Shown: positions 1 to 10,260, numbered from the stretch's first letter. The stretch is DNA of 64,000 nt from Eustoma russellianum (GCA_036186865.1 AP025054.1:24482619-24546618), one strand, 5' to 3'. Notes: generated from the sequence alone by a model not told the origin. A program made the numbers and translations.

Positions 1-1812
1 TTTGGAGAGATTGATAAAGAAAAGGAATATGATGATGACTTTGATTTGAAACCCGTTTTGGATGAAGAAAATGAGTCTTTTGATATGCATGAGATGAATG
101 AAACACTAGAAATGCATGATCATATAGAAATGCATGATAACTTAGAAAATAATCAACCAAGATGGCATAGAGATCACCCACATGATCTCATCATAGGCGA
201 CATCACTCACGGTGTGCGACCACGTAGAAGAATCACTTCGGATGAGATAAATGAATTTCATGCTATGATTTCTGAAATTGAGCCTAAAAATGTGCATGAT
301 GCTTTGAGTGATTCATCTTGGATTGATGCTATGCATGACGAACTTAATCAATTCGTTAGAAATGATGTATGGGATTTAGTGCCACGACCACAAGATAAGA
401 CAATAATAGGCACAAAGTGGGTATTTAGGAACAAAATGAATGAGGAAGGAAAGGTCGTTAGAAATAAAGCAAGACTCGTAGCTCAAGGATATAATCAAGA
501 AGAAGGAATAGACTACGATGAAACATTTGCACCCGTAGCACGTTTAGAAGCTATACGACTCTTACTTGCTATTGCTTGCTTGAAAGATTTTAAATTATAT
601 CAAATGGACGTCAAAAGTGCTTTTCTAAACGGATTTATACAAGAAGAAGTATACGTGAAGCAACCACCCGGTTTTGAAGATTTGAAACATCCAGATCACG
701 TGTACAAACTAAAGAAGGCACTATATGGCCTAAAGCAAGCGCCGAGAGCATGGTATGATCGTTTTGCCACTTTTCTTTTAGAAAATAATTTTAAACGTGG
801 TACTATAGATAGTACACTATTTTTGAAACAAGAAAAATCAGATTTACTTATTATTCAAATTTACGTAGATGACATTATTTTCGGTTCTACCTCACATAGA
901 CTTGTTAAAGATTTTGAGAATTGTATGAAAGCTGAATTTGAAATGTCTATGGTTGGTGAACTTAATTATTTTCTTGGCTTGCAGATTAAGCAAACGAGTA
1001 AAGGAATTCATATAAGCCAAGCTAAGTACGTAAATGACATGATCAAGAAGTTCAATTTTGAAAATTTGAAACCATCCCCCACGCCTATGAGTGTTACTAC
1101 TAAATTAGACAAAGATGAACATGGTAAAGACGTTGATAATGGATTATATCGATCTATGATAGGCTCTTTACTATATTTAACTGCTAGTAGGCCTGACATC
1201 ATGTTTAGCGTATGCATGTGTGCTCATTTTCAAAGTCAACCCAAGGTGTCACACTTAAATGCGGTAAAAAGAATATTCCGTTATATTAAGCACACGCCCA
1301 CCTTAGGTATTTGGTACGATAAGGATTCTACATTCGACTTACATGCTTACACTGATGCAGATTATGGTGGCTGCAAAATAGATAGAAAAAGCACGAGCGG
1401 AACTTGCCAATTTATAGGAAATTCCCTTATTTCATGGTTTTCCAAAAAGCAAGCAAGTGTTGCTTTGTCCACTACTGAGGCTGAGTATATGGCTCTTAGC
1501 CTTTGTTGCACACAGTTGTTGTGGATAAAACAACAACTTTCGGATTTTGGAATTACCGTAGATAAAATTCCTATATATTGTGATAGTATGAGTGCAATAA
1601 ATTTGTCTAAGAACCCCATATTACACTCTAAGGCTAAGCATATAGAAGTTCGCTATCATTTTCTTCGTGATCACGTTAACAATGGTAATATTGTCATAGA
1701 TCACGTACGCACAGAATCGCAAGTAGCGGATATATTTACAAAGGCCTTAAATCAAGCCACATTTGAATCTCTCCGTTCTAAATTAGGCATGCTTCCTGTT
1801 GACGTGATTTAA
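1..1812 (+). CDS. pol: copia pol, C-terminal part (reverse transcriptase and RNase H), cut by window start
   Basis: The frame is open from base 1, so the start lies upstream of the window. The product is the reverse transcriptase and RNase H part of a Ty1/copia polyprotein, which copies element RNA into cDNA in cytoplasmic particles. Visible in order: the RT entry block with KARLVAQGYNQ, the DVKSAFLNG block, YGLKQAPRAWY, and the catalytic YVDD at about residue 288 counted from base 1. RNase H follows with TDADYGG, STTEAEYMAL and a CDS motif, and the reading ends with a TAA at 1810-1812. No stop or frameshift is present. Compared with the right copy it keeps Trp at codon 1435-1437 (usual family residue), where the right copy has Ser. 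No envelope-like frame follows: only about 280 bases separate the stop from the LTR. Confidence 0.95.
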   Translation, partial: FGEIDKEKEYDDDFDLKPVLDEENESFDMHEMNETLEMHDHIEMHDNLENNQPRWHRDHPHDLIIGDITHGVRPRRRITSDEINEFHAMISEIEPKNVHDALSDSSWIDAMHDELNQFVRNDVWDLVPRPQDKTIIGTKWVFRNKMNEEGKVVRNKARLVAQGYNQEEGIDYDETFAPVARLEAIRLLLAIACLKDFKLYQMDVKSAFLNGFIQEEVYVKQPPGFEDLKHPDHVYKLKKALYGLKQAPRAWYDRFATFLLENNFKRGTIDSTLFLKQEKSDLLIIQIYVDDIIFGSTSHRLVKDFENCMKAEFEMSMVGELNYFLGLQIKQTSKGIHISQAKYVNDMIKKFNFENLKPSPTPMSVTTKLDKDEHGKDVDNGLYRSMIGSLLYLTASRPDIMFSVCMCAHFQSQPKVSHLNAVKRIFRYIKHTPTLGIWYDKDSTFDLHAYTDADYGGCKIDRKSTSGTCQFIGNSLISWFSKKQASVALSTTEAEYMALSLCCTQLLWIKQQLSDFGITVDKIPIYCDSMSAINLSKNPILHSKAKHIEVRYHFLRDHVNNGNIVIDHVRTESQVADIFTKALNQATFESLRSKLGMLPVDVI

Positions 1813-1875
1813 TGCGATATCATTGATTTACTTTCCTTTTTGACAGGAATCTTTTGATTAACTTTCCAAAATAAA

Positions 1876-2089
1876 GGGGGAGAGAGAAGCATGATTTAAG
1901 GGGGAGAGAGAGATTTAAGGAGATTTAAGGGGGAGAGAGATCACTGATTGATCCTAATTGCATGAATCAAGGGGGAGCCGGATTTGAAATTCAAAATTAA
2001 AATTTCAAATCTGTGCATAATTCAAGGGGGAGAGATAACACTTAAATCATGTACACTAGTTATTTTGAAAATCATCAAAAGGGGGAGAT
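1876..2089 (+). promoter_or_regulatory. array of six polypurine tracts before the LTR
   Basis: GGGGGAG boxes lie at 1876, 1900, 1929, 1971, 2026 and 2081; the last (AAAAGGGGGAGAT) abuts the LTR and is the likely plus-strand primer. Multiple purine tracts upstream of the 3' LTR are a known mark of the Sirevirus lineage. Between boxes four and five, 1981-1991 and 2001-2011 form a perfect 11-bp inverted repeat with a 9-base loop. Confidence 0.85.
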
Positions 2090-5000
2090 TGTAGGAATAT
2101 GAGGGTTTGAGTGATTTCAAAATAAAGAAATTTGAATATATATATATATATATAAACGTTGGATATATATATATATATACACAAGTGTACATGTATGCAT
2201 GATAACTTGCCTTATTTAGCTTATATATTATGTTGCCGTACTAACGAGCCATGAAGCTTTAAAGCTTACATCATATGGCGAACATTTGTTGAGTTTATAC
2301 TATTTTCAGGTGCCACAATTAATGAACTAAAGTAGTTCATTAAGTGAAGTACTTAGTTTAATAAACTAAGTAGTTCATTAAAGGAAGATGCATTTGGAAA
2401 AGGCATAAAGGCAACATGGCTATGGAAGGAAAGTTCTCTCCTCCTCCCCACATCAATTTCACACGCCACATATACATGATATATATATTTTCAGATTTTT
2501 TTTAGAAGGCACATACACATGTATTCCAACGTACTATCGACACGTTATATATCTTACGAACGTACGTTTACGTCACACCACTATACTTAACTCATATTTA
2601 TGAGTATATTCAGATCTTATATCATATGATATAAGATATGGTGATGACAAATTAAATACGACACGATAAAAGGTTCTAAACCGAAATTTGTCGTATCGGG
2701 CGATACCGAAACTTCGCCAACGTGTCACGTACTTGCCATAAATAAATGGCCAGCCCATGTACATCAAAATTTATTAATAATTTTGTGCCATACACTGTAT
2801 ATTGAGACAAAAATACTTTCCATGTTGGCACATACAAATCATCCCACATTTAGGCCAAAATGTGAAGATTCCAATTTTATTTTTGTCACATGTTTATGGT
2901 ACCACTTTAAATCAGCCAAGTGCTGAAATTTAAAGTATATATTATATATATTATGTATAACATAATATGTATAGCATGTGCAAAAGTTGGAATTTAAATT
3001 AGAGAAAAATCGGGTAATCGATAAATATCGAAAATTCGGTTTTCTACGCACTTGACATGGAACGTTTTTCTTGAACATGATGTGGCACGTATCTAGACAC
3101 TTTTTACATATAATATACATCTTAAAGTGTTCTAGAAAATTAAATTAAGGGCTGATTGGAATATTATATGTGTATTATTAAATGTACACTATTTTTTCAA
3201 AGTTAGCAAAAATAAATTTCAGCACATGTATATACACTTTCAAAACGTCATCCCAGCTGAGATGGAGCACATGTGGAGCCTTGTTGGCATGTTGATTGGT
3301 CAAGGATCAATCATACAATGTTGATGGATCAAAGAGAGAAGCTACAAAAGGTAAGTTTTCAACATACACCTCTCTTATGTCACATGCTGAAAATTTCAGC
3401 ATGTCACATACCAAGTGGACGTTTTCTTCATCATTAAGGAAGATAAATTGTCAATTTTTTATTAAGGAATAAATCAAAGGAGTTATGGAAATGATTTGAA
3501 TTGTATTAAGTGTGATATTCTTCATATCACACATGCTGAAATTTTTCAGCATGTGTGAAGATGTTATGGCCGAACCTTCACCCTCCTTGGTGTCCAAATT
3601 CATTCTCCATCTTGTAGCAAGACTTACCTTAGATAATGGATGTATTTTTTATGGAAGAAATTCAAAGAAAATTGGAAGAAATCTAGAGTTATTTCATGTG
3701 GTAAATGCTGAAAATTTCAGCATTGAAATCATAGGAGCTGGCCGATTTTTTTGAGATAGAAAGAGGGATTTTTGTGTCTCAAAATTTATGTGAATATCTC
3801 TTAAGTTATGGAATGTATTATGTGATGATTATTTGGCAAATATTCAGTGTTTTTTTCAGAATATCCATGTCATCAAATGATGACAACATTGAGCCAATCA
3901 AAAGGTGCCAAGTAAGTAATGACTAAATGATGGTCCAATGGAATGATGCCAAGCAAGCAAAACATTGTCACCATGATGTCTCACACTCTCTCAAGCAATT
4001 AAAAGCAAAGTTTCAAGAGGGGAGAAGGGTGCAAGGGGACGGCTACATGCTATAAGGGAGGAAGAGAACAAACAAAAACAACACCAAGAATTACATTCAA
4101 AAGTGATCAAAGTGCAAAAGCTTTCTTCTCCTACACTTTCTTTCTTTCTTCTCTTGTAAAAAGCCTATTGTACTTTACTTCTTTCATTCTTGAATAGGCT
4201 TCATAGAAACCACCATTCATTCATCTTTGTAAAAGATTGATCAAGGTGTGATCAATCTTCATTCTTGCGAGGTGGTGGTGTTCGTGCGCAATTGTATAGA
4301 ACGTACAAGGTTTGTAAAGGGTTGGAGTTGGTGTGTAACTCCATCAACCCTGCGGTAAGGTGTACTGCGTGTGTGAAATTAGTGTGAACCAAGGAAGGTG
4401 TTCCTTGAAGACTGGAGTAGGTTGTTTATAACCGAACCAGTATAAAATTCTTGGTGCAATTTACTTTCTGCATTTACGTTTCAGTTTCTGCGCTGTTTAC
4501 TCATATTGTTCACGTTCGCAAAAATAGTAAACGTTTTCTAAAAATTATAACAATTTCCAGAAGCATACATAAACGTTCTAGGGTTAATTTGGCACAAGTT
4601 TCAACCCTTTTGGACAAGTATAGGTCAGTCAAACATCAAAAGTTCTGAGACTAGTGCAGTCTGATTTTCAGACTTGCAAAGGTTGAGACTTTGGTAGTAT
4701 TTGACCTACTTCCCAAAAGAATTTTCAAAAACTGTTTCAACCCATTTCAATATAGTGTGTGAGGAGTTATTGGTCAAATTTTCAGATCATTTGGACATTC
4801 ACACAAATAGGAATTAATTTTTCAAAATCATCTACCGTTTCTGGCAGATTTGCACAATCTGAGTGCCAACGGTTTTTGAAGGGGTTAAAGGTTGAATTTT
4901 GATTTGAAATTTTTAGGGGACCCTCACAACATCTGAGGCTAAGTTCTCTCAAAATTTCATAATTTTTGGAGACCTCTAACCTAGGTTTTAAAACGTTTTA

Positions 5001-5132
5001 AAACTGGTACTGAAAACAGAATCTGTTTTCAGAACTTGAATTGGTTAGGTTTAAAGAAATTTTAAAAACCATATTTTCCGCACCACCTATTCAACCCCCC
5101 CCCCCTTCTAGTGGTGCCTTGCAGATCCTACA
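2090..5132 (+). repeat. LTR of Sirevirus A, middle (shared) copy
   Basis: A 3043-bp LTR opening TGTAGG and closing CCTACA, preceded by the polypurine tract and followed two bases later by the primer binding site. It holds AT microsatellites (about 2135-2179), a set of TGCTGAAA/TTTCAGCA palindromes (3382-3724) and a C11 run near its end. It serves as 3' LTR of the left copy and 5' LTR of the right copy. Its first about 600 bases match 10538 onward with no substitution, while the remainder carries about twenty. Small frames inside it (for example 3512-3754) repeat in the other LTR only because the DNA is repeated; I do not call them genes. Confidence 0.95.
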
Positions 5133-5134
5133 AG

Positions 5135-5145
5135 TGGTATCAGAG
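5135..5145 (+). other. primer binding site of Sirevirus A2 (initiator Met tRNA)
   Basis: TGGTATCAGAG begins two bases after the LTR end and is complementary to the 3' end of plant initiator Met tRNA. It fixes the LTR boundary at 5132 and the element's strand. Confidence 0.92.
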
Positions 5146-5186
5146 AGCAGGAATACTCACGACAAGGAATCCAACGATTCAGTGAG

Positions 5187-7103
5187 ATGGCATCCACAAA
5201 TCCCAAAACCGAACAAGAAGGTATGTCGAGCCAAAGGCCTCCACTCTTTGACGGTGAGTCTTTTATTCAATGGAAACTTAGGATGAAACTTTTTCTTATG
5301 GCTATAGACATAGACCTTTGGTCAATAATTGAAGATGGTCCATATGTCCCATCTAAATTGTCCATTGTAGATGGAGTCACACTAGAAGTAATTAAAACGA
5401 GACAAAACTATACTAGTGAAGACAAAAAGAAACTGAGTATGAATGCTAAGGCCATGCAATTACTCTTAAATGGTTTAAGTAAGAGTGAGTCTAGTTATGT
5501 GTCCAATTGTTCGAGTGCACAAGAAATGTGGAGAATCTTAGAAATGAAACACGAAGGCACGAGTCAAGTAAAAGAGTCTAAAATTAATATGCTCATGTCT
5601 ACTCTTGAGTCTTTTAAGTTGTTGCCTAATGAGTCAATTGTAGATATGGATCTTCGTTTGACTAACATCTATAATTCTCTTGAGTCTCTTGGTAAGGCTT
5701 TTACAACGCAGGAAAAGGTACAGAAAGTCCTACGGAGCCTTCCTTCGGAATGGGATCCTAAAGTGACTGCTATAGAAGAAAGCAAGGAGACTAAATCAAT
5801 AAAAATGGAAGAACTCATTGGTTCACTCAAATTTTATGAAAACAAACTTATTATTCGGAAATCGGAATCAACCAAACAAGGTAAGACAATTGCTTTTAAA
5901 TCAAATGAATACGTCTCCCCTCCCTCCGATCACGTAGATGATAGTGATTCCGAATCGGATAATGATGACTTAATTCTATTGGCAAAAGGACTAAGAAGAT
6001 TCATGAGAAAATCATTTAGAAATAAAAACAAGGGCACTACATCTAAGAGAAATAAAAACAAGTCAAATGATAAGGACATTAAATGTTATGAATGCGGCAA
6101 ACTCGGACACTTATCATATGACTGCCCAAACAAAGAAAAGCAAACTAATAAGTACCCTGACAAGGAGCGGAACAAAAATAGACCCGTCTCAGATCCTAAA
6201 CAAAGGAAACGTGCACTAAAGGCCTCCACATGGAGTGACTCATCAGACTCTGAAACTGAGACCGAAGAGGAGACCGCTCAAGTTTGCTTCGCTTCAAAGG
6301 CGTCTAATGAGGTATCATCCGATTCTGACTCTGACTCTGAACCTTCTTATGATGATCTTTTTAGTCAGTATCTTGAATTACACAAATTTACTAAGACTCT
6401 CGCAAAAGAAAAGAAACGTTTAATTGAAGACAAGAAACTGTTAGAATCTTCTAACGAGAATCTTGTCGCTCAATTAAGCGATTCAAAGAAAGAGTCTTCA
6501 TGTGTCATCACTGCATTAAAAACCGAGATCTCATCATTGACTTCTCAAAATAATGAAATGAAATCCGAGATTTCAAATTTGAAATCAAGGAATACAGACT
6601 TAGAGAAAATGATGAAACAATTCGATACAGGGTCAAACATGTTGCATCGCATCATATTATCACAAAAGCATGACAGTGACAAAACTGGATTGGGATACGT
6701 TGATACTAACGAAGTATCAACCAAACCAACCAAGTTTGTTGTATCTAAGAAAGTAGACACCCCTAAGCATCAAGTGGCGTCTAAGATGACGCAAAAAGCA
6801 CCCCCTTCCACACGCCCCACTCCCTCATATCATGTGAAATATAACGTTGTACCATATAGATATGAGAAGAAAAGAACAATGCATACACGAAATACATATC
6901 ATCCACGCACTACGCACACGCACACAAAGACATATCAAAAGCGTCCTTCATACAATGAGTATAGAGGAGTCCTTGGGCAAAGACCCAAAGTACATGCACC
7001 ACATGTATACTATATCGCACCTTCATCTACTTTCTTGCCATTTGATAGACCGAGAAGGATCACCCAAGTATGGGTACCGAAAGGTACCTTTACTAAAAGG
7101 TGA
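5187..7103 (+). CDS. gag: copia gag polyprotein with zinc knuckle and coiled-coil tail
   Basis: A 638-residue Gag that would form the cytoplasmic particle packaging element RNA. The start is the first ATG of the long frame, 42 bases after the primer site. Residues about 20-230 resemble the copia-type gag (UBN2) domain (start PPLFDGESFIQWKLRM). A CCHC zinc knuckle, C300-C303-H308-C313, binds RNA. An acidic serine-rich stretch follows, then a heptad-like charged segment at about 400-490 that should form a coiled coil. A basic, His/Thr-rich tail ends in WVPKGTFTKR. An extended coiled-coil gag tail is characteristic of Sireviruses. The frame stops at TGA 7101-7103 while pol lies one frame forward and opens only at 7108, so a simple frameshift inside an overlap cannot join them. 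Confidence 0.95.
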   Translation: MASTNPKTEQEGMSSQRPPLFDGESFIQWKLRMKLFLMAIDIDLWSIIEDGPYVPSKLSIVDGVTLEVIKTRQNYTSEDKKKLSMNAKAMQLLLNGLSKSESSYVSNCSSAQEMWRILEMKHEGTSQVKESKINMLMSTLESFKLLPNESIVDMDLRLTNIYNSLESLGKAFTTQEKVQKVLRSLPSEWDPKVTAIEESKETKSIKMEELIGSLKFYENKLIIRKSESTKQGKTIAFKSNEYVSPPSDHVDDSDSESDNDDLILLAKGLRRFMRKSFRNKNKGTTSKRNKNKSNDKDIKCYECGKLGHLSYDCPNKEKQTNKYPDKERNKNRPVSDPKQRKRALKASTWSDSSDSETETEEETAQVCFASKASNEVSSDSDSDSEPSYDDLFSQYLELHKFTKTLAKEKKRLIEDKKLLESSNENLVAQLSDSKKESSCVITALKTEISSLTSQNNEMKSEISNLKSRNTDLEKMMKQFDTGSNMLHRIILSQKHDSDKTGLGYVDTNEVSTKPTKFVVSKKVDTPKHQVASKMTQKAPPSTRPTPSYHVKYNVVPYRYEKKRTMHTRNTYHPRTTHTHTKTYQKRPSYNEYRGVLGQRPKVHAPHVYYIAPSSTFLPFDRPRRITQVWVPKGTFTKR

Positions 7104-7164
7104 TTAACTAACTCGAAAGGACCCAAAATTAAAAGGGTACCTAAATCACCTTTTTACATTGCAG
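7068..7164 (+). other. candidate spliceable intron at the gag-pol boundary of Sirevirus A2
   Basis: Gag ends at 7103 and the pol frame is closed upstream by a TAA at 7105-7107, so the two frames do not overlap. A GT-AG segment spans this gap. Two donors sit on gag codon boundaries, GTATGG at 7068 and GTACCG at 7074. The acceptor TTTTTACATTGCAG ends at 7164 on a pol codon boundary, and CTAAC at 7108-7112 is a plausible branch site. Removing 97 or 91 bases would join gag to pol in phase and drop both stops. This is inference from phase and signals; recoding, or a separate pol translation, is also possible. Confidence 0.4.
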
Positions 7165-10100
7165 GGAGACCACTCATCAAAAGACACATCAATAAAGTGG
7201 TTTCTTGACAGTGGTTGCTCGAGGCACATGACAGGTGACCCGAGCCTATTCTCCAAATTAAAGAAGGTCACAAAAGGCGGATCCGTGACCTTTGGAGACA
7301 ACAATGAAGGCAAGATCATTGGTAAAGGTACGATTGGAAATCCGAATACACTCCAAATCTCCAACGTGTTTTTGGTAAGAAACTTATCTTACAATCTTCT
7401 TAGTATTTCTCAATTTGTTGACAATGGTTTTAATGTGTGTTTTACTCACCCTTATTGTAATATAATAGATAAAAATGGAGAAACCGTTTTAAAAGGAAAA
7501 CGTGAAGGAAACATATTCACACTATCTATGGATGATGTAGTAGACGCCAAAGTTAAATGTTTTATGTCAAATGAACCCAATGTGAATTTGTGGCATAGAC
7601 GTTTAGGACACATAGGTATTTCTACACTAGAAAAATTGCAACGAAAGAACCTAGTACGGGGATTGCCCAAGCTTGATTTAGACAACTTTCAGTTGTGTGA
7701 ATCTTGCATAAAAGGCAAACAAACAAGTGAGTCACTTAAGCCTAAAAATGAGATAAGCACGACTAGAATACTAGAACTATTGCATATCGATTTGTTTGGT
7801 CCTAGTCGCACTACAAGCCTTGGTGGGCGTCACTATGCATGCGTAATTGTTGATGACTTTTCTCGTTATACTTGGACTTTATTTCTTGCACATAAGGATG
7901 ATAGCGCCGTAGAAATCGCTAAATTAATTAAACAACTTGAGAATCAATACGGCGTAAATGTGAAAAGAATAAGAAGCGATAGAGGCGGTGAGTTTAAAAA
8001 TAAAGAGATGATTTCATTTTGTGAAGAAAAAGGAATTAAACATGAGTTTTCGCCACCTAGAACTCCACAATTAAATGGAGTAGTAGAAAGAAAGAATCGC
8101 ACACTACAAGAAATCGCTAGAACTATGCTTTGCGAAAATAAATTGCCTAGATTTCTGTGGGCGGAAGCCGTAAACTGTGCATGCTATATTGTAAATCGCC
8201 TATCTATAAGAAAGAAAATAAACAAGACGCCTTACGAAATTTTGAATGATCGCATGCCTAAGATTGATTATTTTCGTGTGTTTGGATGCAAATGTTTTGT
8301 ATTAAATACAAAAGATAACTTAGACAAATTTGAATCCAAATCAATTGAGTGCATTCTTATTGGGTATTCCATAAACTCTAAAGCATATAGATGTTATGAT
8401 CCTCACACTAGACAAATCATAGAATCTATTCATGTTAAATTCAATGAATTTGGAGAGATTGATAAAGAAAAGGAATATGATGATGACTTTGATTTGAAAC
8501 CCGTTTTGGATGAAGAAAATGAGTCTTTTGATATGCATGAGATGAATGAAACACTAGAAATGCATGATCATATAGAAATGCATGATAACTTAGAAAATAA
8601 TCAACCAAGATGGCATAGAGATCACCCACATGATCTCATCATAGGCGACATCACTCACGGTGTGCGACCACGTAGAAGAATCACTTCGGATGAGATAAAT
8701 GAATTTCATGCTATGATTTCTGAAATTGAGCCTAAAAATGTGCATGATGCTTTGAGTGATTCATCTTGGATTGATGCTATGCATGACGAACTTAATCAAT
8801 TCGTTAGAAATGATGTATGGGATTTAGTGCCACGACCACAAGATAAGACAATAATAGGCACAAAGTGGGTATTTAGGAACAAAATGAATGAGGAAGGAAA
8901 GGTCGTTAGAAATAAAGCAAGACTCGTAGCTCAAGGATATAATCAAGAAGAAGGAATAGACTACGATGAAACATTTGCACCCGTAGCACGTTTAGAAGCT
9001 ATACGACTCTTACTTGCTATTGCTTGCTTGAAAGATTTTAAATTATATCAAATGGACGTCAAAAGTGCTTTTCTAAACGGATTTATACAAGAAGAAGTAT
9101 ACGTGAAGCAACCACCCGGTTTTGAAGATTTGAAACATCCAGATCACGTGTACAAACTAAAGAAGGCACTATATGGCCTAAAGCAAGCGCCGAGAGCATG
9201 GTATGATCGTTTTGCCACTTTTCTTTTAGAAAATAATTTTAAACGTGGTACTATAGATAGTACACTATTTTTGAAACAAGAAAAATCAGATTTACTTATT
9301 ATTCAAATTTACGTAGATGACATTATTTTCGGTTCTACCTCACATAGACTTGTTAAAGATTTTGAGAATTGTATGAAAGCTGAATTTGAAATGTCTATGG
9401 TTGGTGAACTTAATTATTTTCTTGGCTTGCAGATTAAGCAAACGAGTAAAGGAATTCATATAAGCCAAGCTAAGTACGTCAATGACATGATCAAGAAGTT
9501 CAATTTTGAAAATTTGAAACCATCCCCCACGCCTATGAGTGTTACTACTAAATTAGACAAAGATGAACATGGTAAAGACGTTGATAATGGATTATATCGA
9601 TCTATGATAGGCTCTTTACTATATTTAACTGCTAGTAGGCCTGACATCATGTTTAGCGTATGCATGTGTGCTCATTTTCAAAGTCAACCCAAGGTGTCAC
9701 ACTTAAATGCGGTAAAAAGAATATTCCGTTATATTAAGCACACGCCCATCTTAGGTATTTGGTACGATAAGGATTCTACATTCGACTTACATGCTTACAC
9801 TGATGCAGATTATGGTGGCTGCAAAATAGATAGAAAAAGCACGAGCGGAACTTGCCAATTTATAGGAAATTCCCTTATTTCATCGTTTTCCAAAAAGCAA
9901 GCAAGTGTTGCTTTGTCCACTACTGAGGCTGAGTATATGGCTCTTAGCCTTTGTTGCACACAGTTGTTGTGGATAAAACAACAACTTTCGGATTTTGGAA
10001 TTACCGTAGATAAAATTCCTATATATTGTGATAGTATGAGTGCAATAAATTTGTCTAAGAACCCCATATTACACTCTAAGGCTAAGCATATAGAAGTTCG

Positions 10101-10260
10101 CTATCATTTTCTTCGTGATCACGTTAACAATGGTAATATTGTCATAGATCACGTACGCACAGAATCGCAAGTAGCGGATATATTTACAAAGGCCTTAAAT
10201 CAAGCCACATTTGAATCTCTCCGTTCTAAATTAGGCATGCTTCCTGTTGACGTGATTTAA
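7159..10260 (+). CDS. pol: copia pol polyprotein: protease, integrase, reverse transcriptase, RNase H
   Basis: A 1033-residue open frame in the copia order. The aspartic protease has DSG at residues 17-19. The gag-pre-integrase zinc region (LWHRRLGHIG, then CESC) lies near 145-180. The integrase core shows LHIDLFGP, VDDFSR and the glutamate in NGVVERKNRTLQE. Reverse transcriptase has YVDD at 718-721, followed by RNase H with TDAD, TEAEY and CDS motifs. The listed start is TTG; the frame is actually open from 7108, and no good ATG precedes the protease, so pol is probably made as a gag-pol product. No stops or frameshifts. One oddity: codon 9883-9885 encodes Ser where the tandem copy and usual copia elements have Trp in the ISW-SKKQ segment of RNase H. 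No envelope-like frame follows. Confidence 0.95.
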   Translation: MQGDHSSKDTSIKWFLDSGCSRHMTGDPSLFSKLKKVTKGGSVTFGDNNEGKIIGKGTIGNPNTLQISNVFLVRNLSYNLLSISQFVDNGFNVCFTHPYCNIIDKNGETVLKGKREGNIFTLSMDDVVDAKVKCFMSNEPNVNLWHRRLGHIGISTLEKLQRKNLVRGLPKLDLDNFQLCESCIKGKQTSESLKPKNEISTTRILELLHIDLFGPSRTTSLGGRHYACVIVDDFSRYTWTLFLAHKDDSAVEIAKLIKQLENQYGVNVKRIRSDRGGEFKNKEMISFCEEKGIKHEFSPPRTPQLNGVVERKNRTLQEIARTMLCENKLPRFLWAEAVNCACYIVNRLSIRKKINKTPYEILNDRMPKIDYFRVFGCKCFVLNTKDNLDKFESKSIECILIGYSINSKAYRCYDPHTRQIIESIHVKFNEFGEIDKEKEYDDDFDLKPVLDEENESFDMHEMNETLEMHDHIEMHDNLENNQPRWHRDHPHDLIIGDITHGVRPRRRITSDEINEFHAMISEIEPKNVHDALSDSSWIDAMHDELNQFVRNDVWDLVPRPQDKTIIGTKWVFRNKMNEEGKVVRNKARLVAQGYNQEEGIDYDETFAPVARLEAIRLLLAIACLKDFKLYQMDVKSAFLNGFIQEEVYVKQPPGFEDLKHPDHVYKLKKALYGLKQAPRAWYDRFATFLLENNFKRGTIDSTLFLKQEKSDLLIIQIYVDDIIFGSTSHRLVKDFENCMKAEFEMSMVGELNYFLGLQIKQTSKGIHISQAKYVNDMIKKFNFENLKPSPTPMSVTTKLDKDEHGKDVDNGLYRSMIGSLLYLTASRPDIMFSVCMCAHFQSQPKVSHLNAVKRIFRYIKHTPILGIWYDKDSTFDLHAYTDADYGGCKIDRKSTSGTCQFIGNSLISSFSKKQASVALSTTEAEYMALSLCCTQLLWIKQQLSDFGITVDKIPIYCDSMSAINLSKNPILHSKAKHIEVRYHFLRDHVNNGNIVIDHVRTESQVADIFTKALNQATFESLRSKLGMLPVDVI

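Larger units (their letters stand above)
1..2089 (+). mobile_element. Sirevirus-type copia element A1, 3' part of internal region
   Basis: This is the 3' end of the internal region of an upstream copia element whose left part lies outside the window. It aligns base for base, without indels, with 8449-10537 (constant offset 8448). By eye I found only three substitutions: 1032/9480, 1301/9749 and 1436/9884. It ends at the polypurine tract directly before the LTR at 2090. That LTR is also the 5' LTR of the complete copy, so the two copies form an LTR-internal-LTR-internal-LTR tandem in one orientation. Confidence 0.93.

Noticed and set aside
3512..3754. 80-codon frame repeated at 11998-12240
   Set aside because: Located in LTR sequence spanning the palindrome array; conserved between copies only because the LTRs are young.
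7084..7168. alternative 85-bp GT-AG segment at the gag-pol boundary
   Set aside because: It also restores the frame, but its acceptor lacks a pyrimidine tract directly before it, whereas the site ending at 7164 has one.
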